Shown here in pieces: positions 17,821-26,761 of a stretch of 64,000 nucleotides of DNA. Source of the DNA: CAIMZW01 sp037133095 (lineage in GTDB: Bacteria; Actinomycetota; Actinomycetes; Nanopelagicales; Nanopelagicaceae); the NCBI GenBank assembly GCA_037133095.1, contig JBAXOT010000007.1, positions 10,102 through 74,101 on the forward strand, in the 5' to 3' direction. A program made the position numbers and the translations under genes. Each line of letters opens with the position of its first letter. The stretch's first letter is position 1. The notes below the pieces were generated by a model. The model ran no database searches. It saw only the letters and a program-made list of their open reading frames with translations, and was not told where the DNA came from.

Positions 17821-19497
17821 ATGAGTAACTCTATGAAGCCACGTTCGGGGATGGTGACCGACGGTATGGAGCGCGCTCCGGCCCGAGGCATGTTGCGGGC
17901 AGTCGGCATGGGTGATGATGATTGGGTCAAGCCGCAAATTGGCATTGCCTCATCATGGAATGAAATCACGCCCTGCAATCTCTCTCTCGATCGGTTGGCC
18001 AAAGCTTCTCGCAAAGGAGTTATCGACGCCGGCGGATTTCCCATGCAGTTCGGAACTATCTCCGTCTCTGATGGTATTTCGATGGGTCACGAGGGAATGC
18101 ACTTCTCGTTAGTCTCTCGTGAAGTCATCGCAGACTCAGTCGAAACCGTCATGCAGGCCGAGCGCCTCGATGGCATGGTCACTTTTGCTGGCTGCGACAA
18201 GTCATTGCCTGGAATGATGATGGCGGCGGCTCGTATTGATGTTGCCAGTGTTTTTGTTTATGCCGGTTCTACTTTGGCAGGAAACGTTGATGGCAAAGAC
18301 GTCACGATTATTGATGCGTTTGAAGCGGTCGGAGCCTGCGCTCGTGGCCTAATCTCGCGCGAACAAGTAGATCGAATCGAACGTGCAATCTGCCCAGGTG
18401 AAGGTGCGTGTGGCGGCATGTACACCGCAAACACTATGGCCGCGGCCGGTGAGGCTCTTGGTCTCTCGTTGCCCGGATCGGCCTCGCCACCAGCCCCAGA
18501 TCGACGTCGCGATGATTATGCGGAGAAGGCTGGCGCCGCAGTTGTCGAACTCATTCGCCTAGGAATCACTACTCGAACAATTTTAACGAAGCAGGCCTTT
18601 GAGAATGCCATCACTGTTGTCATGGCTCTCGGTGGTTCTACTAATGCCGTCCTGCACCTTTTGGCGATCGCCAACGAAGCTGAAGTTGAATTGACTTTGG
18701 ATGATTTCCAACGAATCAGTGAGCGCACGCCGCTGCTCGGCGATCTCAAACCTTTTGGTAAATATGTCATGACCGACATTGATCGTGTAGGAGGAATTCC
18801 CGTCGTTCTTCGCGTCTTGCTCGACGCGGGGCTGCTTCACGGCGAATGCATGACAGTTACTGGCAAGACGATGGCCGAGAATTTGGCCGACATAACTCCG
18901 TTGGACCCGGATGGCGATGTACTGCACGCGGTGAAGTCGCCACTCTCCGTTGGCGGTGGCATAACCATCCTGAAAGGCTCTTTGGCCCCAGAAGGCGCAG
19001 TCTGCAAAACCGCTGGCGTCGGCATTGAACATTTTGAAGGACCGGCTCGAGTTTTTGAACGAGAACAAGCTGCCATGGATGCCCTTGAGAATGGCACTAT
19101 TCAAGCAGGCGATGTGGTGGTTATTCGCTATGAAGGACCTAAGGGCGGTCCTGGCATGCGCGAGATGTTGATGATTACTGGTGCGATTAAAGGCGCAGGA
19201 CTCGGAAAGACGACTTTGTTGTTGACCGATGGTCGCTTCTCGGGGGGAAGTACTGGACTATGCGTCGGTCACGTCTCTCCAGAAGCGGTTGATGGTGGCC
19301 CAATTGCCTTCATCAAGGATGGCGACCTGGTGCGCTTTGACGCCACGACCCAGCAACTGGATCTCCTGGTGGCTGCCAGCGATTTAGCGGCCCGAAAAGT
19401 TGGTTGGACGCCGCTGAGTCATAAATATCGACGCGGAGTTCTGGCCAAATATTCCAAGGTCGTGGGATCTGCCTCACAAGGCGCAGTTTGCGGCTAA
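17821..19497 (+). CDS. ilvD: Dihydroxy-acid dehydratase
   Basis: 558-residue Fe-S enzyme that dehydrates 2,3-dihydroxy acids to 2-oxo acids in valine, isoleucine and leucine synthesis. The cluster/metal cysteines appear in NEITPCN, FAGCDKSLPGMMMA and GEGACGGMYTANTMA, and the C-terminal LLTDGRFSGGSTGLCVGHVSPEA motif is intact. AGGGAGCGAAAAAG gives a clear ribosome-binding site 20 nt after gatB, so it may be read through from the gat genes. The regulated ilvBNC unit starts about 200 nt downstream. Confidence 0.97.
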   Translation: MSNSMKPRSGMVTDGMERAPARGMLRAVGMGDDDWVKPQIGIASSWNEITPCNLSLDRLAKASRKGVIDAGGFPMQFGTISVSDGISMGHEGMHFSLVSREVIADSVETVMQAERLDGMVTFAGCDKSLPGMMMAAARIDVASVFVYAGSTLAGNVDGKDVTIIDAFEAVGACARGLISREQVDRIERAICPGEGACGGMYTANTMAAAGEALGLSLPGSASPPAPDRRRDDYAEKAGAAVVELIRLGITTRTILTKQAFENAITVVMALGGSTNAVLHLLAIANEAEVELTLDDFQRISERTPLLGDLKPFGKYVMTDIDRVGGIPVVLRVLLDAGLLHGECMTVTGKTMAENLADITPLDPDGDVLHAVKSPLSVGGGITILKGSLAPEGAVCKTAGVGIEHFEGPARVFEREQAAMDALENGTIQAGDVVVIRYEGPKGGPGMREMLMITGAIKGAGLGKTTLLLTDGRFSGGSTGLCVGHVSPEAVDGGPIAFIKDGDLVRFDATTQQLDLLVAASDLAARKVGWTPLSHKYRRGVLAKYSKVVGSASQGAVCG

Positions 19498-19533
19498 CAA
19501 AATATCCAAAATATGAGATGAGAGTCTCAGGGG

Positions 19534-19568
19534 TTGACGGAGCAAGATACAGGCGTGAGAATTAGAAC
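19534..19568 (+). promoter_or_regulatory. Promoter of the ilvB leader transcript
   Basis: TTGACG (19534-19539) and GAGAAT (19557-19562) are separated by exactly 17 bp. The expected start point is 6-7 nt after the -10 box, at the A of the leader-peptide ATG (19569), and no Shine-Dalgarno is present, so the leader mRNA is predicted to be leaderless. Confidence 0.65.
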
Positions 19569-19607
19569 ATGGCACAAGCCGTGGTAATCCGAAAGCGCGC
19601 GATCTAG
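19569..19607 (+). CDS. ilvB leader peptide (attenuator peptide)
   Basis: A 12-codon reading frame, MAQAVVIRKRAI followed by TAG. A third of its residues are branched-chain amino acids made by the downstream operon (Val-Val-Ile at codons 5-7, Ile at codon 12), as in known actinobacterial ilvB leader peptides. It lies between a good promoter and an intrinsic terminator upstream of ilvB. The stop codon lies within the left arm of a 14-bp hairpin, so ribosome position would decide whether that hairpin forms. Its small size means only context supports it, but the context is strong. Confidence 0.75.
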   Translation: MAQAVVIRKRAI

Positions 19608-19627
19608 ATCTCTCTAGAACGTGCGCT
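19594..19627 (+). promoter_or_regulatory. Pause/control hairpin of the ilvB attenuator
   Basis: Bases 19594-19608 pair with 19613-19627 (AGCGC outermost, TCTAGA innermost) with one G-U pair and one A-A mismatch, closing a TCTC loop. It covers the end of the leader peptide and its stop codon and ends two bases before the terminator stem. A translating ribosome that reaches the stop would open it; one stalled at Val-Val-Ile would cover at least part of its left arm. Confidence 0.7.
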
Positions 19628-19628
19628 A

Positions 19629-19660
19629 CCCCTCAGTGAAAACTGAGGGGTTTCGTTTTT
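19629..19660 (+). terminator. Intrinsic terminator of the ilvB attenuator
   Basis: A perfect 8-bp stem CCCCTCAG/CTGAGGGG (19629-19636, 19643-19650) with loop TGAAAA, followed by TTTCGTTTTT. It lies 45 nt before ilvB and after the leader peptide, so it is expected to stop transcription when charged Val/Ile tRNA is plentiful. Confidence 0.9.
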
Positions 19661-19705
19661 ACTAGACCTAAAATGCGTTGAGCGAGAAAGAGAAGGGAGA
19701 TGAAT

Positions 19706-21457
19706 ATGAGTAGCGATAATGGCACAAAGATGACGGGGGCAAGTTCCCTCGTGAAATCTTTAGAGCATGCTGGCGTCGAAGTTATGTTCGGTATCCCAGG
19801 TGGTGCAATTCTGCCGGCGTATGACCCAATTTTTGACAGTCCGATTCGCCACATTCTGGTTCGCCACGAACAAGGTGCCGGACATGCTGCCACAGGTTAT
19901 GCCCAGGCCACAGGCCGAGTCGGCGTCTGCATCGCCACTTCAGGACCCGGTGCGACAAACCTGGTGACTCCACTGGCAGATGCCCAGATGGACTCGGTTC
20001 CACTCGTCGCAATTACCGGTCAAGTAGCATCAGCAGCTATCGGAACGGATGCCTTCCAAGAAGCCGACATTCGCGGCATCACCATGCCTGTTACCAAGCA
20101 CAATTACCTAGTTACTGATGCGCGCGACATTCCGCGGGCGATTGCTGAAGCCTTTCATATCGCAAGTACTGGTCGACCAGGAGCCGTACTCGTCGACATC
20201 GCAAAAGATGCCCTGCAGCATCAAACCACTTTTCAGTGGCCGGATTCGATCTCGTTGGCAGGGTATAACCCAGTTCTGGTTCCAGATTCCCAAGCCGTTC
20301 GTGATGCCGCCGCGCTCATCGCGCAATCGTTGCATCCAGTTCTCTATGTCGGTGGCGGCGTCATCAAGGCAAATGCTCACAAAGAATTAATGAGACTTGC
20401 CGAACTCACTGGCGCACCGGTAGTTACAACGCTGATGGCACGCGGAGCTTTCCCAGACAGCCATCACCAACATCTTGGTATGCCAGGTATGCATGGCACA
20501 GTTGCGGCTGTTACCGCACTGCAAAAGGCAGACTTGCTCATCACCCTCGGGGCGAGATTCGATGATCGAGTAACCGGTAAACTTTCATCTTTTGCCCCAC
20601 ACGCCAAAATCATTCACGCAGATATTGATCCTGCGGAGATTGGCAAGAACCGTCTGGCAGACATTGCACTTGTCGGAGATTTGGCAAACACGATTACTGC
20701 GCTGATTCCAGCCATTCAGGTGGAATTTGCAAAGCACCAACCCGATTTAGCACCTTGGTGGTCCCAAGTAAATTCATATCGCGAACGTTTTCCGTTGGGT
20801 TATGACCACCCAGCCGATGGCACTCTTTCGCCACAGTATGTGATTGAGCGGTTGGGCAAGATGGCCGGACCTGATGCGATCTATGTTGCAGGTGTTGGAC
20901 AACATCAAATGTGGGCTTCGCAATTCATCAATTATGAGAATCCACGCACGTGGTTGAACTCAGGTGGTTTGGGAACTATGGGTTACTCGGTTCCTGCCGC
21001 GATGGGTGCCAAAGTTGGAGCCCCCGATAAAGTTGTCTGGGCAATTGACGGCGATGGTTGCTTCCAGATGACTAATCAAGAATTGGTTACTTGCGCTATT
21101 AACAAGATTCCGATCAAGGTTGCGATTATTAATAATGAAAGCCTAGGCATGGTTCGCCAATGGCAAACCCTCTTTTACAACGAGAGATATTCAAACACCG
21201 ACCTACATTCCAAGCGCATTCCAGACTTTGCAAAATTAGCCGATGCGATGGGTTGCGTTGGATTACGTTGCGAAAGTCGTGATGATGTAGATCGCACGAT
21301 CGCGCAAGCAATGGAGATTAATGATCAACCTGTGGTGGTTGATTTCAGTGTTCATCGCGATGCCATGGTCTGGCCAATGGTTGCGGCTGGCACTTCCAAT
21401 GACGACATCGTCGTTGCTCGTTCACTTGCACCTATCTGGGACTCACAGGAGCTGTAA
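19706..21457 (+). CDS. ilvB: Acetolactate synthase, catalytic subunit
   Basis: Thiamine diphosphate enzyme that condenses two pyruvates, or pyruvate with 2-oxobutyrate, at the start of branched-chain synthesis. 583 residues from ATG 19706, chosen because GGGAG then lies 6 nt upstream; an ATG two codons earlier (19700) touches the ribosome-binding site. Visible: FGIPGGAILPAYD, the catalytic glutamate in RHEQGAGHAATGYA, and the TPP motif IDGDGCFQMTNQEL. Expression should be controlled by the upstream attenuator. The ilvN start directly abuts its stop. Confidence 0.96.
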   Translation: MSSDNGTKMTGASSLVKSLEHAGVEVMFGIPGGAILPAYDPIFDSPIRHILVRHEQGAGHAATGYAQATGRVGVCIATSGPGATNLVTPLADAQMDSVPLVAITGQVASAAIGTDAFQEADIRGITMPVTKHNYLVTDARDIPRAIAEAFHIASTGRPGAVLVDIAKDALQHQTTFQWPDSISLAGYNPVLVPDSQAVRDAAALIAQSLHPVLYVGGGVIKANAHKELMRLAELTGAPVVTTLMARGAFPDSHHQHLGMPGMHGTVAAVTALQKADLLITLGARFDDRVTGKLSSFAPHAKIIHADIDPAEIGKNRLADIALVGDLANTITALIPAIQVEFAKHQPDLAPWWSQVNSYRERFPLGYDHPADGTLSPQYVIERLGKMAGPDAIYVAGVGQHQMWASQFINYENPRTWLNSGGLGTMGYSVPAAMGAKVGAPDKVVWAIDGDGCFQMTNQELVTCAINKIPIKVAIINNESLGMVRQWQTLFYNERYSNTDLHSKRIPDFAKLADAMGCVGLRCESRDDVDRTIAQAMEINDQPVVVDFSVHRDAMVWPMVAAGTSNDDIVVARSLAPIWDSQEL

Positions 21458-21970
21458 ATGACTACCAATACTCACACCCACACACTCTCCGTTCTCGTCG
21501 AAAATAGCCCAGGCGTCCTGGCTCGAATTGCCTCGCTCTTCTCCCGACGCGGCTATAACATCGACTCACTTGCCGTCGGCCCCACTGAAGATGACAACAT
21601 TTCTCGGATGACCATCGTCATCAATGTCGAAGGCCACGCGCTCGAACAGGTAATTCAACAACTCGACAAACTGATCAATGTCATCAGCATTACCCAGCTG
21701 GACCCCATCACCTCAGTTCAGCGCGAACTACTCTTGGTCAAGGTATCGACCACTCCGGAGAGCCGATCGCAAGTTCTGGAAACCGTTCAACTTTTCCGCG
21801 CCAAGGTTGTCGATGTCGCCCAAGACGGTGTAACTATCGAAGCGACCGGAAATAGCGAGAAGATCGAAGCCTTGCTCCGAGTACTCGAGCCGTTTGGCAT
21901 CAAAGAATTGGTCCAGTCTGGGTTGGTGGCGATGTCTCGCGGCATGCAACCAAAGTCAAATGGCCGGTAA
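21458..21970 (+). CDS. ilvN: Acetolactate synthase, regulatory subunit
   Basis: 170-residue small subunit that activates IlvB and gives feedback inhibition by valine. It has an N-terminal ACT domain (THTLSVLVENSPGVLARIASLFSRRG) and the conserved C-terminal ALS domain (about 80-160, RELLLVKV...). AGGAG sits 6 nt before the ATG inside the end of ilvB, so production is coupled. Confidence 0.96.
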   Translation: MTTNTHTHTLSVLVENSPGVLARIASLFSRRGYNIDSLAVGPTEDDNISRMTIVINVEGHALEQVIQQLDKLINVISITQLDPITSVQRELLLVKVSTTPESRSQVLETVQLFRAKVVDVAQDGVTIEATGNSEKIEALLRVLEPFGIKELVQSGLVAMSRGMQPKSNGR

Positions 21971-22019
21971 TTTCGCAATAAAATAAGTTTCTACCCGTAA
22001 CCGACGAAAGGTAACTACA

Positions 22020-23054
22020 GTGGCAACCCAGTATCACGACGAAGATGCCGACCTATCCATTATTCAATCGAAGAAAGTTGCTGTGATTGGCTATGGCTCA
22101 CAGGGTCATGCGCACGCTCTTAGTCTTCGAGACAGCGGAGTCGATGTTCGAGTAGGTCTTGCCGAGGGCTCAGCCTCTCGCGCCAAGGCAGAAGCAGAAG
22201 GGCTCCGAGTTCTTTCCGTAGCCGATGCCGTGAAAGAAGCCGACCTCGTCATGTTGCTGGCTCCTGATCATGTTCAACGTCATATCTACAACGAGAGCAT
22301 CAAGCCAAATCTCAAGCCAGGCTCGGCACTCTTCTTCGGTCATGGCTTTAATATTCGATTCGGGTATATCAAGCCAGAGGCAAACATTGATGTTGCCATG
22401 GTGGCACCAAAGGGTCCGGGACACTTGGTACGTCGTGAGTACTCAGCCGGCCGCGGTGTTCCAGTTCTCGTAGCCGTGGAACAAGACGCTACCGGGACTG
22501 CCTGGCCACTCACTCTTTCCTATGCCAAGGCAATCGGCGGACTTCGCGCCGGTGGAATTTTGACCACCTTCACCGAAGAATGCGAAACCGATCTCTTCGG
22601 AGAGCAATCAGTTCTCTGTGGCGGTGCTTCACAACTCGTTCAATATGGCTTTGAAACTTTGGTGGAAGCCGGATACCAACCCGAGGTTGCCTACTTCGAG
22701 TGCCTGCATGAACTCAAGCTCATTGTGGATTTGATGTACGAAGGTGGCATTGCCAAGCAACGATGGTCAGTATCCGACACAGCTGAATATGGTGATTACA
22801 TCTCCGGCCCTCGGGTGATTGATCCTCGCGTCAAAGAGAATATGAAGGCAGTTCTTGCCGACATTCAGAGTGGCGCTTTCGCTGAGCGTTTCATCAAAGA
22901 CCAAGATGCAGGTGCGCCTGAATTCAAGGCACTTCGCGCTAAGGGTGAGGCTCATCCGATTGAGGCAGTTGGCCGCGAACTTCGCAAAATGATGTCATGG
23001 GTTCGTGGCAACACCAAGGATGATTACCAAGAAGGTGTCGCAGCACGTGGCTAA
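22020..23054 (+). CDS. ilvC: Ketol-acid reductoisomerase (class I)
   Basis: 344-residue Mg- and NADPH-dependent enzyme that isomerises and reduces acetolactate or acetohydroxybutyrate. It has a Rossmann domain with VIGYGSQGHAHALSLRDSG near residue 22, and a C-terminal knotted domain with metal-binding acidic residues (GEQSVLCGG, CLHELKLIVDLMYEGG). The length fits the short class I form. Translation starts at GTG 22020 after a CGAAAGG ribosome-binding site. Its last bases overlap the predicted serA start. Confidence 0.97.
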   Translation: MATQYHDEDADLSIIQSKKVAVIGYGSQGHAHALSLRDSGVDVRVGLAEGSASRAKAEAEGLRVLSVADAVKEADLVMLLAPDHVQRHIYNESIKPNLKPGSALFFGHGFNIRFGYIKPEANIDVAMVAPKGPGHLVRREYSAGRGVPVLVAVEQDATGTAWPLTLSYAKAIGGLRAGGILTTFTEECETDLFGEQSVLCGGASQLVQYGFETLVEAGYQPEVAYFECLHELKLIVDLMYEGGIAKQRWSVSDTAEYGDYISGPRVIDPRVKENMKAVLADIQSGAFAERFIKDQDAGAPEFKALRAKGEAHPIEAVGRELRKMMSWVRGNTKDDYQEGVAARG

Positions 23055-24639
23055 GCCGGTCGTACTTATTGCCGAGGAATTAAGCCCGGCCACTCTGGAT
23101 GCACTTGGTCCTGATTTTGAAGTACGTCACTGCAATGGTGCAGATCGCGGCGAATTACTTGCTGCCCTAGCCGCTGGTGTCGATGCTGTATTGATTCGTT
23201 CGGCAACGAAGATGGACGCAGAAGCAGTTGCGGCTGCTAAGGGCCTCAAGGTCATTGCTCGCGCGGGAGTAGGACTCGACAACGTCGACATCCCGGCTTC
23301 AACAGCGGCAGGTGTCATGGTGGTGAATGCCCCGACGTCCAATATCGTTTCGGCTGCAGAACTTGCCATCGCGCTTTTACTCGCATCTGCTCGTTTTGTT
23401 TCACCAGCCCATGCCGCGCTTCGAAATGGAAAGTGGGCCAGGTCCAAGTACACCGGCGCCGAACTCTTTGAGAAGACTCTAGGCATTGTTGGCTTTGGAC
23501 GAATTGGTCAATTGGTTGCATCGCGCATGCAGGCGTTCGGCATGGAGATCGTTGCTTATGATCCCTATCTACAACCAGCACGGGCGGCACAATTAGGCGT
23601 CCGACTTGTTGAACTTGACGAATTGTTGGCTATTAGTGATTTCATCACAATTCATCTGCCAAAAACTAAAGAGACGGCAAACCTAATTGGCGTCGAAGCG
23701 CTTAAAAAAGTTAAGCCTTCCGTCCGTATTATCAACGCTGCTCGTGGTGGTGTCCTTGATGAGGCAGCTCTTTATGACGCAATCACCGAAGGTCGCGTCG
23801 CAGGCGCCGGTTTAGATGTATTTGCTACCGAGCCATGCACCGACTCGCCACTCTTTCAACTCGATCGAGTAGTGGCAACTCCGCACCTTGGCGCATCTAC
23901 CGATGAAGCACAAGAGCGCGCTGGAATTGCCGTTGCTGTTTCAGTTCGCAAGGCTCTAGCCGGTGAATTGGTTCCGGATGCAGTCAACGTTAAAGGTGGT
24001 TTGATTCACGAAGATCTTCGCCCTGCTCTTTCTTTAGTCGAGAAGTTGTCGCAGGTTGCGACTGCCCTTGTTGGAGAACTGCCCGTCGGAATTATCGTTG
24101 AGGTCCGTGGTGAAATTTCCGAGCACGATTGTTCAGTACTTGGTACTTCTGCCCTCCGCGGCGCTCTTATGGGCTGCGGTGCCGAAGACGTCACTTACGT
24201 TAATGCTCCGGCACTTTCGACCGAACGCGGTCTGAGCGCTTCGGTGATGACAGATCCAGTCAGTCCTGATCATCGAAATATGGTCACTGTTCGTGCCGCC
24301 TTTAGCAATGGCTCGCAAGTCGCTGTCAGCGGAACTTTGATGGGCATCCGTCAGATTCAGAAGATTGTTGCCATCGATGAACATGATCTTGACCTCTTGC
24401 CTACTGAAAATATGCTCTTCCTTCGATACTCAGATACCCCGGGAATCGTTGGCGCCGTTGGCGCTGCTCTAGGAAATGCGAAGATCAATATTGCGGGAAT
24501 GCAGGTCGGTCGAAATCATCAAGGTGGCGAAGCCTTGATGGCGATAACTGTCGACAGTCCAGTTCCAGCCGAACTCCTTGCGACCGTTCAAACACAGACC
24601 GGTGCCACTACCGTTCGTGCCGTTGTATTGGCCAACTAA
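23047..24639 (+). CDS. serA: D-3-phosphoglycerate dehydrogenase
   Basis: NAD-dependent first enzyme of serine synthesis. From GTG 23047 it is 530 residues, starting MAKPVVLIAEELSPATLD, the normal long actinobacterial/mycobacterial form. I prefer this GTG (8-base overlap with ilvC) to an ATG at 23005, which would add 14 residues without family match. The NAD motif GFGRIG is at about 149-154, and the catalytic Arg-Glu-His appear in NAARGGVLDE, the following acidic segment, and TPHLGAST. An intervening domain and C-terminal ACT domain (RYSDTPGIVGAVGAAL) are present. leuB starts in the overlapping TAATG. Confidence 0.95.
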   Translation: MAKPVVLIAEELSPATLDALGPDFEVRHCNGADRGELLAALAAGVDAVLIRSATKMDAEAVAAAKGLKVIARAGVGLDNVDIPASTAAGVMVVNAPTSNIVSAAELAIALLLASARFVSPAHAALRNGKWARSKYTGAELFEKTLGIVGFGRIGQLVASRMQAFGMEIVAYDPYLQPARAAQLGVRLVELDELLAISDFITIHLPKTKETANLIGVEALKKVKPSVRIINAARGGVLDEAALYDAITEGRVAGAGLDVFATEPCTDSPLFQLDRVVATPHLGASTDEAQERAGIAVAVSVRKALAGELVPDAVNVKGGLIHEDLRPALSLVEKLSQVATALVGELPVGIIVEVRGEISEHDCSVLGTSALRGALMGCGAEDVTYVNAPALSTERGLSASVMTDPVSPDHRNMVTVRAAFSNGSQVAVSGTLMGIRQIQKIVAIDEHDLDLLPTENMLFLRYSDTPGIVGAVGAALGNAKINIAGMQVGRNHQGGEALMAITVDSPVPAELLATVQTQTGATTVRAVVLAN

Positions 24640-25679
24640 TGACACAAAACTTCAATCTGGCCGTCATTGGCGGCGACGGAATTGGTCCTGAAGTTGTTGT
24701 AGAAGGTCTTAAAGTTCTAGATTCCGTCGCGGCAAAGTACGACGTCACCTTCACCAAGACTGATTATGATCTTGGCGCAAAGTTCTGGCATCGCACGGGG
24801 CAGACCCTGCCGGAATCGGTTATCGCAGAGTTGGCCAAGGCAGATGTCATTCTGCTCGGTGCCGTTGGAGATCCAACCGTCCCAAGCGGCGTTCTCGAAC
24901 GAGGTTTGCTGCTGAAGCTACGTTTCACCTTTGACCACTACGTCAATCTTCGTCCCGCCAAATTATTTCCTGGCGTGAAGTCGCCATTGGCCAATGCTGA
25001 CGCCATTGATTTCGTGGTCGTTCGGGAAGGAACCGAAGGTCCTTATGTGGGCGCTGGCGGTTCGCTTTATGTCGGCACCGACCATGAAATTGCGACGGAA
25101 GAGAGCCTCAATACTCGACATGGCGCTGAGCGGGTAATTCGCGATGCTTTCGCACGGGCGAGTGCCAGGCCGCGCAAGAAGTTGACGCTGGTTCATAAAA
25201 ACAATGTTCTGACCCGCGCTGGCAGTTTGTGGACCCGCACTTTCAATGAGGTGGCAAAAGAGTTCCCGGAAATCGCCACAGATTATCTCCACGTCGATGC
25301 CGCTTCCATGTTCTTCGTGACGAATCCCGAGCGCTTTGATGTTGTTGTCACTGACAATCTATTCGGGGATATCTTGACTGATATTGCGGCGGCCATTTGT
25401 GGTGGCATCGGTCTTGCAGCTTCTGGAAATATTAACCCCACCCGCGAATTTCCATCTATGTTCGAGCCAGTCCATGGTTCCGCACCAGATATCGCCGGCA
25501 AAGGAATTGCAGATCCAACTGCCACCGTCATGTCCGTGGCGTTGATGCTTAGACACCTTGGCCTGGTAGATGCCGCAGCCGATGTGGAACGAGCCGTAGC
25601 TGCCGATCTATTAACGCGAGGCGATACAAAACGTTCGACTTCAGAAGTAGGAAGTGCACTGGCGGAGGCTGTTCGATGA
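24639..25679 (+). CDS. leuB: 3-isopropylmalate dehydrogenase
   Basis: 346-residue NAD-dependent beta-decarboxylating dehydrogenase; makes 2-oxoisocaproate for leucine and, in the citramalate route, probably also acts on 3-methylmalate to yield 2-oxobutyrate. GGDGIGPEVV, LLKLRFTFDHYVNLRPAKL, the lysine and tyrosine region, and DNLFGDILTDIAA are conserved. The LRFTFDHYVNLRP type is the usual actinobacterial LeuB. It overlaps serA by one base and ilvE by four. Its position between serA and ilvE/cimA suits the dual role, which is inference. Confidence 0.94.
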   Translation: MTQNFNLAVIGGDGIGPEVVVEGLKVLDSVAAKYDVTFTKTDYDLGAKFWHRTGQTLPESVIAELAKADVILLGAVGDPTVPSGVLERGLLLKLRFTFDHYVNLRPAKLFPGVKSPLANADAIDFVVVREGTEGPYVGAGGSLYVGTDHEIATEESLNTRHGAERVIRDAFARASARPRKKLTLVHKNNVLTRAGSLWTRTFNEVAKEFPEIATDYLHVDAASMFFVTNPERFDVVVTDNLFGDILTDIAAAICGGIGLAASGNINPTREFPSMFEPVHGSAPDIAGKGIADPTATVMSVALMLRHLGLVDAAADVERAVAADLLTRGDTKRSTSEVGSALAEAVR

Positions 25680-26761
25680 AAATAAATCTCAATCCCAATC
25701 CACATCCGGTCTCCGACTCGGATCGCGATGCACTAATGCTGGCGCCTGGTTTTGGAAAGTACTACACCGACAACATGATCGTTGCTGAGTGGAGTGAAGC
25801 AGATGGATGGCAAGATGCCGAACTTAAATCATATGGCCCAATTTCCTTAGATCCAGCGACCGCGGTGTTCCATTATGGTCAAGAGATTTTTGAGGGACTG
25901 AAGGCATATCGCCAACCCGATGGCGGCGTCAGCCTCTTCCGCCCAGAAGCAAACGGCGAGCGCTTTGCCCGAAGTGCGGCACGCCTGGCCCTGCCTGAAA
26001 TGCCAGTGGATTTTTTCGTCGACACAATCGAAACCCTGGTCAAGCAGGATCGCAAGTGGGTGCCCAATAACGTCGGGGAATCACTCTATATTCGACCATT
26101 CATGATTGCTACCGAAGTTGGCTTGGGTGTTCGGCCCTCGAACAAGGCAACCTACCTACTTATCGCAACACCAGCGGCTGCTTATTTCAATGCCGCGAAT
26201 GCTGTGACAGTGTGGATTTCGACCGAATATGTTCGGGCTGCACCTGGGGGTACGGGTGAAGCAAAATGTGGTGGTAACTACGCGGCCTCTCTCGTTGCGC
26301 AAAAGCAAGCGGCGACTCAAGGCTGTGACCAAGTTGTTTGGTTAGATGCCATCGAGCGTCGTTGGGTCGAAGAGATGGGTGGCATGAACCTTTATTTCAT
26401 TAAGGGTTCTGGCAAAGATGCAAGGGTCATCACCCCTAAATTAACTGGAACTTTGTTGCCGGGCATCACGCGAGATTCCATTCTTTCCGTTGCTGCGGAC
26501 TTGGGATATTCCGTCGAGGAAACTATGTTTTCTATCGATGATTGGCGCGATGGAATAGCCAGCGGCGAAATCACGGAAATTTTCGCATGTGGAACTGCTG
26601 CGGTGATCTCTGCAATTGGCGCAGCCAAGAGTTCACATGGCATCTGGACCACCGGTGATGGCGCGCCGGGCCCAATTACAGCCGAGATTCGCAGAACCAT
26701 GCTGGGAATTCAGCACGGAACGATTGAAGACAAGCACGGCTGGAACAAGCGAGTCATCTAA
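25676..26761 (+). CDS. ilvE: Branched-chain amino acid aminotransferase
   Basis: 361-residue fold-type IV PLP enzyme that transaminates the last step of Ile, Val and Leu. FHYGQEIFEGLKAYRQ, the PLP-lysine segment GGTGEAKCGGNYAASL (Lys in AKCGG), EEMGGMNLYFI and ACGTAAVISAIG are visible; length is as expected. GGAGG lies 7 nt before the ATG, which overlaps the leuB stop. Confidence 0.96.
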   Translation: MKINLNPNPHPVSDSDRDALMLAPGFGKYYTDNMIVAEWSEADGWQDAELKSYGPISLDPATAVFHYGQEIFEGLKAYRQPDGGVSLFRPEANGERFARSAARLALPEMPVDFFVDTIETLVKQDRKWVPNNVGESLYIRPFMIATEVGLGVRPSNKATYLLIATPAAAYFNAANAVTVWISTEYVRAAPGGTGEAKCGGNYAASLVAQKQAATQGCDQVVWLDAIERRWVEEMGGMNLYFIKGSGKDARVITPKLTGTLLPGITRDSILSVAADLGYSVEETMFSIDDWRDGIASGEITEIFACGTAAVISAIGAAKSSHGIWTTGDGAPGPITAEIRRTMLGIQHGTIEDKHGWNKRVI

